Assembly (NCBI GenBank): GCA_009776515.1 | Contig: WRNP01000065.1 | Location: 1 to 8,436 of the forward strand | Length of the DNA: 8,436 bases | Reading direction: 5' to 3' | Source: Dehalococcoidia bacterium | GTDB taxonomy: Bacteria > Chloroflexota > Dehalococcoidia > Dehalococcoidales > UBA1222 | Shown here: positions 1-6,046 of the stretch, piece by piece | How the letters are laid out: each line of letters opens with the position of its first letter | How positions within the stretch are numbered: position 1 is the stretch's first letter | The notes under the pieces: model-generated | The model's input: the letters and a program-made list of their open reading frames with translations, nothing else | The model's database searches: none | Told to the model about the DNA's origin: nothing | Made by a program: the position numbers and the translations under genes

Positions 1-32
1 TCCAGTCATAGGCTCCGAGGAACAGATTGTCA

Positions 33-100
33 GTGCTATTCTCATTTGATGCAACGTTACCCTTTTCGGTGCTATTAATTATGATGCAATGCGTTACCTT
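33..100. repeat. Imperfect direct repeat pair upstream of the aminotransferase promoter
   Basis: Two similar blocks, 33-64 and 69-100, share three segments in the same order: GTGCTATT (33-40 and 69-76), GATGCAA (48-54 and 83-89) and CGTTACC (55-61 and 92-98). The offsets are 36, 35 and 37 bases, so the copies differ by small indels between segments. The second copy runs into the -35 box at 99-104. This placement fits a pair of binding sites for a transcription factor, but that is inference; no regulator is recognisable from the sequence. Confidence 0.55.
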
Positions 101-127
101 GAATACGTGTCACATTTTAGCTATAAT
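99..127 (+). promoter_or_regulatory. Sigma-70-type promoter for the aminotransferase-serA transcript
   Basis: TTGAAT at 99-104 matches four of six bases of the -35 consensus. After exactly 17 bases comes TATAAT at 122-127, a perfect -10 box. Transcription should begin near 134, giving a leader of about 36 nt before the ATG at 170. A second TATAAT at 145-150 has no -35 partner at a suitable distance and would leave almost no leader, so it is not preferred. Confidence 0.75.
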
Positions 128-158
128 TGCTACTCCCACTTAAATATAATAGATTGAT

Positions 159-164
159 AAGGAG
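159..164 (+). promoter_or_regulatory. Ribosome binding site of the aminotransferase
   Basis: AAGGAG ends five bases before the ATG at 170. An in-frame TAA at 158-160 rules out any start further upstream. Confidence 0.8.
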
Positions 165-169
165 CGACC

Positions 170-1264
170 ATGACGAACCTCAGGATTCCCGGTCCGACCC
201 CTTGCCCAAGCGAAGTCCTGCAGGCCATGGGCCGGCAGATGGTCAACCACCGCGGCGGGGAGTTCATGCAGATCATGCAGGACACCACTGCCAAGCTTAA
301 AAAGCTTTTCCTCACCCAGCACGACCTGTTCATCCTGACCGGTTCGGGCACAGGCGGACTGGAGGCCGCCGTGGTTAATACCCTCTCGCCGGGCGACCGA
401 GTACTGGCGGTATCCATCGGTGTCTTCGGCGACCGCTTCGGGAATATCGCCAAGACTTTCGGCGCGGATGTCACCTGGGTCAAATCAACCTGGGGGCAGG
501 CCGCTGATATTAACGCCGTTAAGGATGTCCTGGCCAAAGACCCCGCCCTCAAAGCGGTGCTGGTAACCCATAACGAAACCTCTACCGGTATCACCAACCC
601 TCTGAAAGAGATTGCCGCCGCAGTCAAGGCTGCCGGCAAGCTCCTTTTGGTAGATGCCATCAGCAGTCTGGGTTCGCTTGAGTTCCCCGTGGACGAGTGG
701 GGAGCTGATGTGGTCGTCGCCGGCTCGCAAAAGAGTTGGATGGTGCCGCCGGGATTGGTCATGGTTTCGGTGTCACCAGAAGCTTGGCAGGCCAATGAAC
801 AAGCCAAAATGGCGCGGTTCTACTGGGACTTCGGCAAAGCCAAGAAATACTTCGAAAAGGGCGGGCAAACGCCCTGGACCCCTGCTGTATCGGTGGTTTT
901 TGCCCTTTCATGCGCCTGCGATATGATGCTCGCCGAAGGCCTGCCCAATATCATTTCCCGCCACGCCCGCCTCGGGCAGATGACCCGCGAAGGAGTGAAG
1001 GCCCTGGGACTTAAGCTCTTCGCCGATGAAAAATACGCCTCCAACACCGTCACCGCCGTACTTGGCGATAATGGTCTTGATGCTAAGAAGTTGACTAAGG
1101 TTATGCGCGAAGAATACGACATCGTCCTCTCAGGGGGGCAGATGGAATTGGAAGGCAAAATCTTCCGCATCGGTCATTTGGGATGGGCTCACGAGTCAGA
1201 CATCCAGCAAGTACTGGATGCCCTCAAGACCGCCCTGCCCAAAGCCGGATTCCAAAGTGTCTAA
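170..1264 (+). CDS. Class V PLP-dependent aminotransferase (serine/alanine-glyoxylate type)
   Basis: This is a full-length fold-type I, class V aminotransferase of 364 residues, resembling serine-pyruvate/alanine-glyoxylate aminotransferases. Visible features are the N-terminal IPGPTPCP segment (6-13), the phosphate-binding TGSGTGGLEA loop (57-66), THNETSTG (133-140), the PLP-ring aspartate D162 in LVDAISSLG, the Schiff-base lysine K188 in AGSQKSW, and the carboxylate-binding arginine R333 in FRIGHLGW. It is cytosolic, with no signal peptide or membrane segment. The ATG has a strong AAGGAG site and an in-frame stop just upstream. It is the first gene after the promoter, 57 bp ahead of serA, which suggests it transaminates 3-phosphohydroxypyruvate to phosphoserine or acts in a related serine/glyoxylate reaction. 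Family membership is well supported. The exact substrate is inferred from context, because SerC proper is a different branch of class V. Confidence 0.9.
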   Translation: MTNLRIPGPTPCPSEVLQAMGRQMVNHRGGEFMQIMQDTTAKLKKLFLTQHDLFILTGSGTGGLEAAVVNTLSPGDRVLAVSIGVFGDRFGNIAKTFGADVTWVKSTWGQAADINAVKDVLAKDPALKAVLVTHNETSTGITNPLKEIAAAVKAAGKLLLVDAISSLGSLEFPVDEWGADVVVAGSQKSWMVPPGLVMVSVSPEAWQANEQAKMARFYWDFGKAKKYFEKGGQTPWTPAVSVVFALSCACDMMLAEGLPNIISRHARLGQMTREGVKALGLKLFADEKYASNTVTAVLGDNGLDAKKLTKVMREEYDIVLSGGQMELEGKIFRIGHLGWAHESDIQQVLDALKTALPKAGFQSV

Positions 1265-1308
1265 AAACATACCTCGCCCGCCAGGCATGCCGGAAAGTGC
1301 ATACAACT

Positions 1309-1315
1309 AAGGGGG
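1309..1315 (+). promoter_or_regulatory. Ribosome binding site of serA
   Basis: AAGGGGG ends six bases before the ATG at 1322. A second in-frame ATG at 1328 would sit 12 bases away, so the first ATG is preferred. Confidence 0.65.
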
Positions 1316-1321
1316 ATTGTT

Positions 1322-2902
1322 ATGAAAATGAACGTCTTGGTCGCCGATCCTCTAGCCGATGAGGGAATAGAGTTCCTCAAGGAATATGCCAACGTTGACG
1401 TAAAAACGAAGCTCAAGCCGGATGAGCTTAAAGCCATCATCGGCGGCTACGAAGGCCTCATCGTGCGCAGTCAGACCCGCGTCACTGCTGACATCATTGA
1501 GGCCGGAGCCCGCCTCATGGTCATCGGGAGGGCAGGCGTGGGCGTGGACAACATTGATACCGAAGCCGCCACACACCGCGGCATCATCGTGGTCAATGCC
1601 CCCACAGGCAACACTATCTCCGCCGCCGAGCATGCCATAGCCCTCATGATGGCCCTGGCCCGCAACATCCCCCAGGCCAATGCTTCGCTTAAGTCCGGCG
1701 AGTGGAAACGCAACGAGTTCATGGGCACCGAGGTGCGCGGCAAGACGTTAGGCCTCGTGGGACTGGGCAACGTCGGATCCGAGGTCGCCCGCCGGGCCCA
1801 TGGGCTGGAGATGAAAGTCATCGGCTACGATCCTTTTGTCTCGGCCGACAAGGCTAAGGATTTTTACGTCGATGTGCGGCCCCTGGAAGACATTTTCCGC
1901 GAAGCAGACTTCATCAGCCTGCACGTACCCCTGATTGAGGCTACCAAGAATATCGTGGGTCCCAAGCAGATTGCCTCCATGAAGCCCACTGCGCGTCTCA
2001 TCAACGCCGCCCGCGGCGGACTGATTGACGAAGAAGCCCTGGTTCAAGCTATCAATGAAGGCAAACTCGCCGGAGCAGCCATCGACGTTTTCTGTGAAGA
2101 GCCATGCACCCAAAGTATTCTCTTTAGTTCGCCCAAGATCATCGTCACGCCGCATCTGGGGGCCTCAACCGCCGAAGCTCAAACCCTGGCCGCCACTGAA
2201 GTTATTCAGCAGGTCATTGACGTCTTTCAAGAGCGTCCGGCGAAATACGCCGTCAACGCCCCTCTCATCCCGGCCGAAGACCTGCCGGTAATGGCTCCTT
2301 TCGTGCAATTAGCCCAGTCCGTAGGCAGTCTGTTAAGCTATCTGGGCGAAGGGCAGCTCAAGGGCTTGCATATCAAGTACCAGGGCGAAGTTGCGGCCTA
2401 TAACACCAATGCCATCAAGGCTGTACTCTTAGGTGCCCTCCTCAGCCGCTTCACCGGGGAACGGGTGAATATGGTGAACGCTGCCCTTGAAGCTGAACGG
2501 CGCGGGCTGCGCGTGAGCGAGGAAAAACGCGCTGCTTGCGAGAACTACTCCAGCCTCATCACCCTTGAGGCCACCACCAATGAGGGAACAGCCACCGTCT
2601 CCGGCACCATTATCCGAGGCGAGGCACACATCGTGCAGGTCAACCAATATTGGCTGGATATCACCCCCACTGGTAGCTATTTCCTGTTTGTGGACCACAC
2701 CGACCGACCGGGCATCATCGGCGCAGTGGGCAAGATTGCGGGCGATGCCGACATCAACATCAGTTACATGCACCTCTCGCGCCTCAAGCCCCGCGGCGAG
2801 GCGCTGATGATCTTAGCCTTGGATGAACCGCTGCCGGAAGCCCAGCGACAGCAAGTGCTATCCTTAAGCGATGTAAAGGCCGCCAGAGTGGTCAAACTTT
2901 AG
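1322..2902 (+). CDS. serA: D-3-phosphoglycerate dehydrogenase, long ACT-domain form
   Basis: SerA catalyses the first step of serine synthesis, NAD-dependent oxidation of 3-phosphoglycerate to 3-phosphohydroxypyruvate, in the cytosol. At 526 residues it matches the long type 1 enzymes such as that of Mycobacterium tuberculosis (about 528). The order is an N-terminal substrate-domain half (1-98), a Rossmann domain with GLGNVG at 147-152 and the NAD-ribose aspartate D170, and the catalytic trio R231 (AARGGLID), E260 (FCEEP) and H278 (TPHLGAST). An intervening allosteric-substrate-binding domain follows (about 318-450), then a C-terminal ACT domain (about 453-526) with DRPGIIG at 461-467 and N479. 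D461 and N479 correspond to serine-binding positions in characterised ACT domains, so feedback inhibition by serine is likely though inferred. The gene lies 57 bp after the aminotransferase with no terminator between, implying co-transcription. Confidence 0.96.
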   Translation: MKMNVLVADPLADEGIEFLKEYANVDVKTKLKPDELKAIIGGYEGLIVRSQTRVTADIIEAGARLMVIGRAGVGVDNIDTEAATHRGIIVVNAPTGNTISAAEHAIALMMALARNIPQANASLKSGEWKRNEFMGTEVRGKTLGLVGLGNVGSEVARRAHGLEMKVIGYDPFVSADKAKDFYVDVRPLEDIFREADFISLHVPLIEATKNIVGPKQIASMKPTARLINAARGGLIDEEALVQAINEGKLAGAAIDVFCEEPCTQSILFSSPKIIVTPHLGASTAEAQTLAATEVIQQVIDVFQERPAKYAVNAPLIPAEDLPVMAPFVQLAQSVGSLLSYLGEGQLKGLHIKYQGEVAAYNTNAIKAVLLGALLSRFTGERVNMVNAALEAERRGLRVSEEKRAACENYSSLITLEATTNEGTATVSGTIIRGEAHIVQVNQYWLDITPTGSYFLFVDHTDRPGIIGAVGKIAGDADINISYMHLSRLKPRGEALMILALDEPLPEAQRQQVLSLSDVKAARVVKL

Positions 2903-2937
2903 TTTTTTGATACCGTCTTCCATAAAAACTCCTGCTC

Positions 2938-2942
2938 GAGGT
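2938..2942 (+). promoter_or_regulatory. Ribosome binding site that fixes a TTG start
   Basis: GAGGT ends five bases before the TTG at 2948. An in-frame TAA at 2942-2944 blocks any upstream start, and the SEC-C motif begins only eight residues after the TTG, so the TTG is the only start that keeps the motif. Confidence 0.65.
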
Positions 2943-2947
2943 AAAGA

Positions 2948-3805
2948 TTGACCACAGAGCGCAATACTCCGTGCCCCTGCGGCTCGGGCAAAAAGTACAA
3001 AAAGTGCTGTGCTGCCGATGCCGTCAAGGCAGACAATGTCAGAGTTAACCGCCTTATCGCCTACCAAGGCCAAATCGGGCAGTTGCGCGAGGCGTTCTGC
3101 CAAGCCTACATCGCCACCAAGAAAGCGGCAACCCAAAACATTGAGCACGGGCTGGTGCGCGATGCCGACGCGGCCGGGCAGACCATCTCCTGCCGCAAGG
3201 GTTGCGGTGAGTGTTGCACAACCTATTATATTGCCGCCTCACTCCAAGAGTGCGAGGCTATCGTATATTGGTTGTATCAGCACGAAGATGTGTTGCGGCA
3301 CTTCCTGCGGGCCGCTGCTAGCTGGCGGACGAAGGTATCAGGTGCCTCCCATTGCTTTGATACCATTAACCACCTGTACGGCAAGATAGTCCTCTCGCAG
3401 GCCACAGAGGAAGAAAAGCAGACTTTCCGAGAGGCCATGGACGACTATGAGGGCCAACACATCGCCTGTCCCGCCCTTGTGGATGGAGCCTGCTCAATTT
3501 ACGAAGTGCGCCCCTATGTTTGTGCCTGCGTGGTTTCCGCCAGTCCTCCCGAGTGGTGCCACCTTTCTCACCCAGACCACAGCCGCATGAACTTCATCAA
3601 GACTGAGCTCCCCTTAGCCAAAGACATGTCATACTTCGTGCGGCCGAAAAGCGGCATCATCTTCGCCAGCATGCCGCTGCTGGTTTCCGATATCTTAAAC
3701 GGCGGGTATGCCGCCCTCGCGGCGGTTCCTGGACTAGAAGCTCTCCAGCAGACAGTCTTCAGCGACCCCGCAGTGCAATCAGTGCTCAGGCAAAGCCAAA
3801 TCTAA
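2948..3805 (+). CDS. SEC-C motif / YkgJ-family cysteine-cluster protein, first paralogue
   Basis: This is a 285-residue soluble protein with two cysteine-rich modules. The N-terminus is a canonical SEC-C motif, CPCGSGKKYKKCC (cysteines 9, 11, 20, 21), known from the zinc-binding tail of SecA and found on many otherwise unrelated proteins. The body fits the YkgJ or CxxCxxCC family, proposed to bind zinc or iron: cysteines 82, 86, 89 and 90 in SCRKGCGECC, then C174, C182, the signature IYEVRPYVCAC (184-194) and W203-C204. ASLQECEAIVY at 97-107 is identical in the next gene. No signal peptide or membrane helix is visible. It starts with TTG 45 bp after serA and is probably read through from it. 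The biochemical function is unknown. The metal ligands are inferred from the family, and no link to serine synthesis is evident beyond position. Confidence 0.85.
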   Translation: MTTERNTPCPCGSGKKYKKCCAADAVKADNVRVNRLIAYQGQIGQLREAFCQAYIATKKAATQNIEHGLVRDADAAGQTISCRKGCGECCTTYYIAASLQECEAIVYWLYQHEDVLRHFLRAAASWRTKVSGASHCFDTINHLYGKIVLSQATEEEKQTFREAMDDYEGQHIACPALVDGACSIYEVRPYVCACVVSASPPEWCHLSHPDHSRMNFIKTELPLAKDMSYFVRPKSGIIFASMPLLVSDILNGGYAALAAVPGLEALQQTVFSDPAVQSVLRQSQI

Positions 3806-3818
3806 GTTTCCCTTGGCC

Positions 3819-3855
3819 TTCGGCAGCGTTTAGCGAGCATCGCCGAAATAACGCT
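3819..3855. repeat. Two crossing inverted repeats between the SEC-C/YkgJ paralogues
   Basis: TTCGGC (3819-3824) is complementary to GCCGAA (3842-3847), and AGCGTT (3825-3830) to AACGCT (3850-3855). The arms are interleaved in the order 1-2-1'-2', so an RNA could form either helix or both as a pseudoknot. No T-run follows, so this is not a standard intrinsic terminator. It occupies part of the 104-bp gap. The rest of that gap shows only a weak AGGA at 3902-3905 before the next start. Confidence 0.4.
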
Positions 3856-3909
3856 CCGACTGGGTCAAGGTTCCAGGCAAGGAATGCCATCCCTCATGGG
3901 CAGGAATCA

Positions 3910-4722
3910 ATGAAAGACGATAGATTATGCACCTGCGGCAGCGGTCTAGCGTATGGAGCCTGCTGTGGCAGAGTTGTCAAAGAAGACGACCCGATCAGAG
4001 ACATTCGCCTCAGCGCCTACGCCGGCGAAATAGGGAGTCGCCGCGCGGAGTTCTGCCGCAGCTATACTTTCCACAAGCGGGAGGCCCTGGCTGAAATCTC
4101 CGCCAGGCTAAGTCGGGAGGCTCAGGCCGCAGGTAATACTCTATCTTGCCATCAGGGCTGTGCTTCCTGCTGTTATGTTTACGTAGTGGCCTCCCTCCAA
4201 GAATGCGAGGCCATCGTGTATTATCTGTACCAGCACCCAAGCGTGCTGCAGCACTTCCAGGGTACTTTTCAGACCTGGCGGGTAGGCATCACCAAGATCC
4301 AAGACACCTTCGCTGACATCAGCCGCCTCCAGCAAAAAAGGCTCTCGCGCACCGATACCTCAGAGGATAAACAAGAGTTTGATAAGGCCCTCATAACTTA
4401 CACCCAACAGAACCTTCCCTGCCCGTTCTTAAAAGACGGCTCCTGTTTGATCTACGAGGTACGCCCTTACGCCTGCGCCGGGCTGGTCTCCACCACCCCT
4501 GCTGATTGGTGCGCAGCCGGCCACCTCCACCATCACGAGATCAGGCTTCTGAAAGCCAACACCAACCTTGATGGTGACCCGCCCTATTTCGCCAATCCCA
4601 CCAATCCAGTGTCGCTCGCCAGCATGCCCGCCCTGGTTTACGAAATCCTCTACTACGGCTGGGATTTCCTCGTTCGCGTGCCGGGATGTGCCCATCTCAA
4701 TGACAAGCTCAGCGCGATCTAG
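3910..4722 (+). CDS. SEC-C-like / YkgJ-family cysteine-cluster protein, second paralogue
   Basis: This 270-residue protein is a diverged tandem copy of the preceding gene with the same layout. The N-terminal motif keeps the SEC-C cysteine spacing (7, 9, 18, 19) and the CGSG core but has lost the lysine-rich stretch, reading LAYGACC where the first copy has KKYKKCC. The YkgJ part has cysteines 80, 84, 87 and 88 in SCHQGCASCC, then C171, C179, IYEVRPYACA (181-190) and W200-C201. ASLQECEAIVY at 94-104 is identical to the first copy. The ATG has only a weak AGGA four bases upstream. No upstream promoter is obvious, so expression may depend on read-through across the 104-bp gap. The function is unknown; metal binding is inferred from the family. 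Its stop codon overlaps that of the convergent DUF1015 gene. Confidence 0.85.
   Translation: MKDDRLCTCGSGLAYGACCGRVVKEDDPIRDIRLSAYAGEIGSRRAEFCRSYTFHKREALAEISARLSREAQAAGNTLSCHQGCASCCYVYVVASLQECEAIVYYLYQHPSVLQHFQGTFQTWRVGITKIQDTFADISRLQQKRLSRTDTSEDKQEFDKALITYTQQNLPCPFLKDGSCLIYEVRPYACAGLVSTTPADWCAAGHLHHHEIRLLKANTNLDGDPPYFANPTNPVSLASMPALVYEILYYGWDFLVRVPGCAHLNDKLSAI
4719..4722. other. Shared CTAG: overlapping convergent stop codons
   Basis: The plus-strand gene ends with TAG at 4720-4722 and the minus-strand DUF1015 gene ends with TAG read from 4721 to 4719. The palindrome CTAG supplies both stops, leaving no space between the two transcription units. Confidence 0.95.
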
Positions 4723-6017
4723 GCGACTCGGTTGATAAGCAGTCCGCTTGGCAGCTTGGGATAGAAATAAGTGGACTTGCGCGGCATGCGGTCCTGGGCA
4801 TCAGCGATATCCTTGATGACACCCGGATGCACCGGCTTCACGATAAAGGCCAGCTGAAATTCGCCGCTAGCGATCTTTTGCACCGTCTCCGTACGGTCAT
4901 AGTTGAAAGCGACCGTTGCCTCATCCTCAAGTGCGAGCCCCAACATCTCTTCCAAAACCAAGTGATCCACCAAACTCACATCCAGCTGATGGTAGATGCC
5001 GCTATGACCTTCAGGCATGAGGCGCACTGCGGCCTCAAAATCACGCACCGCAAGCGTCCTTATCAGATCTCCCGGCCCTACAAGGACCAGGCACAGTCCC
5101 TCCCCCTGGAGCGCCGCCACCTTTTCCCAGGTATCCTCGGCGCCAGGCACCACTCGCTCAATTTGGAAAAAAGAGACCAGCCCCGCCTCAAGCTCAGCCA
5201 GCTTAGCCGGGGAAAGACCGCGCAGGAGACGATGCGGCGGCAGGATGAGGAGTTTGGGATCATCCATATCCACCAAGGTCATAAGCACAAAATTAATAGG
5301 CTCATCGGCAGTGACAGCGGGATACTTAGCCGCCCTTTCCCGCCAACACGCAAGGGCACTTTCGTAACGGTGATGGCCATCGGCAATATAGAGTGACAGC
5401 CCGCTAAAAGCCCGCTCCAGGCACCCCACCTCGCTCGCAGCACTCACGGCAAAAAGCTCATGGCGTTCCCCGTCAAAAGACGAAGAGGCAGCTATAGGCT
5501 CACTGGCGGACGCCTTCGCCAGAATCCGGGTGATTTCTCTGGATGTATCCCGATACATGGCCAAGACGGGACTGGTATTGGCCCCCAGCGTTTTAAGGAG
5601 GCGCATGCGCTCACCCCGGGGAGCGGCAAAGGTGTTCTCGTGAGGCAGAATGATCCGGCTGGCCCATTCCTCAAGCCGCACCCGACAGGCCAGGCCGCGG
5701 CGGCGGTACTCCCGCCCCTGGTAAGTAAAGTAGTGATCGTGCACATAAAAAGCGGGGCGGGTATCCTCCACCAGCACTCCCCCAGACAGCCATTCCTGAA
5801 AATAGGCGGCGGCGCGCTGATATTTATTATCGGCCTCGGAGTCCCCGGGGCGTACTTCTCCGTACTCAATGCGCACAAAATTATAAGGGCTCCGCTCGTA
5901 GAGCGCCCGCTGCCCTGCGGGACTGATGATATCATAGGGAGGGCAGAGAACCGCCGCCAAGTCGGGCACCTTTTCTCGGTTATACCTCACCCCACAGAGG
6001 GGACGGACTTCAGCCAT
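4719..6017 (-). CDS. DUF1015 family protein (HTH-type conserved hypothetical, possible ParB-like kinase fold)
   Basis: This 432-residue protein is a full-length member of the DUF1015 family (Pfam PF06245). Conserved landmarks are VRPLCGVRYN (4-13), CPPYDII (25-31), ILPHENTF (123-130), the highly characteristic ADGHHRYESAL (212-222) and MPRKSTYFYPKLPSG (411-425). No signal peptide or membrane segment is visible. The ATG at 6017-6015 is preceded by AAGGAG (6027-6022). The gene starts 29 bp after ligA on the same strand and is almost certainly co-transcribed with it. The function is not established from this sequence. The DGHHRY motif resembles the active-site motif of ParB/sulfiredoxin-like proteins, which include free-serine kinases (SbnI, archaeal SerK), and serA lies nearby. 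A role in serine or phosphoserine metabolism is therefore a reasonable hypothesis but no more. Some databases label the family as putative transcriptional regulators; I see no clear helix-turn-helix here. Confidence 0.9.
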   Translation of the reverse strand: MAEVRPLCGVRYNREKVPDLAAVLCPPYDIISPAGQRALYERSPYNFVRIEYGEVRPGDSEADNKYQRAAAYFQEWLSGGVLVEDTRPAFYVHDHYFTYQGREYRRRGLACRVRLEEWASRIILPHENTFAAPRGERMRLLKTLGANTSPVLAMYRDTSREITRILAKASASEPIAASSSFDGERHELFAVSAASEVGCLERAFSGLSLYIADGHHRYESALACWRERAAKYPAVTADEPINFVLMTLVDMDDPKLLILPPHRLLRGLSPAKLAELEAGLVSFFQIERVVPGAEDTWEKVAALQGEGLCLVLVGPGDLIRTLAVRDFEAAVRLMPEGHSGIYHQLDVSLVDHLVLEEMLGLALEDEATVAFNYDRTETVQKIASGEFQLAFIVKPVHPGVIKDIADAQDRMPRKSTYFYPKLPSGLLINRVA

Positions 6018-6021
6018 GTTG

Positions 6022-6027
6022 CTCCTT
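6022..6027 (-). promoter_or_regulatory. Ribosome binding site of the DUF1015 gene
   Basis: On the minus strand this reads AAGGAG, ending four bases before the ATG at 6017. It lies within the 29-bp gap after ligA. Confidence 0.7.
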
Positions 6028-6046
6028 AATTTGGTTTGATTATTGC

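Noticed and set aside
33..100. The two upstream repeats as a minimal CRISPR array
   Set aside because: There are only two imperfect copies with internal indels and almost no spacer, and they abut a promoter; no cas genes are present.
145..150. Second TATAAT as an alternative -10 box
   Set aside because: There is no -35 hexamer at 15-19 bases upstream, and a start there would leave only about a dozen leader bases.
130..807. 225-codon minus-strand frame antisense to the aminotransferase
   Set aside because: It covers the promoter and the conserved N-terminal half of the aminotransferase, and its serine- and proline-rich composition is typical of antisense reading.
1284..1291. GGCATGCC palindrome between the aminotransferase and serA
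   Set aside because: It is a short 8-bp palindrome without a loop or T-run; too small to be a terminator and expected by chance in GC-rich DNA.
2903..2947. Terminator after serA (run of T at 2913-2918)
   Set aside because: The T-run is not preceded by a stable GC-rich hairpin; read-through to the next gene is more likely.
4827..6029. Two 189-codon plus-strand frames (4827-5396 and 5460-6029) antisense to the DUF1015 gene
   Set aside because: They are shadows of a well-conserved minus-strand gene; no ribosome site or motif supports them.
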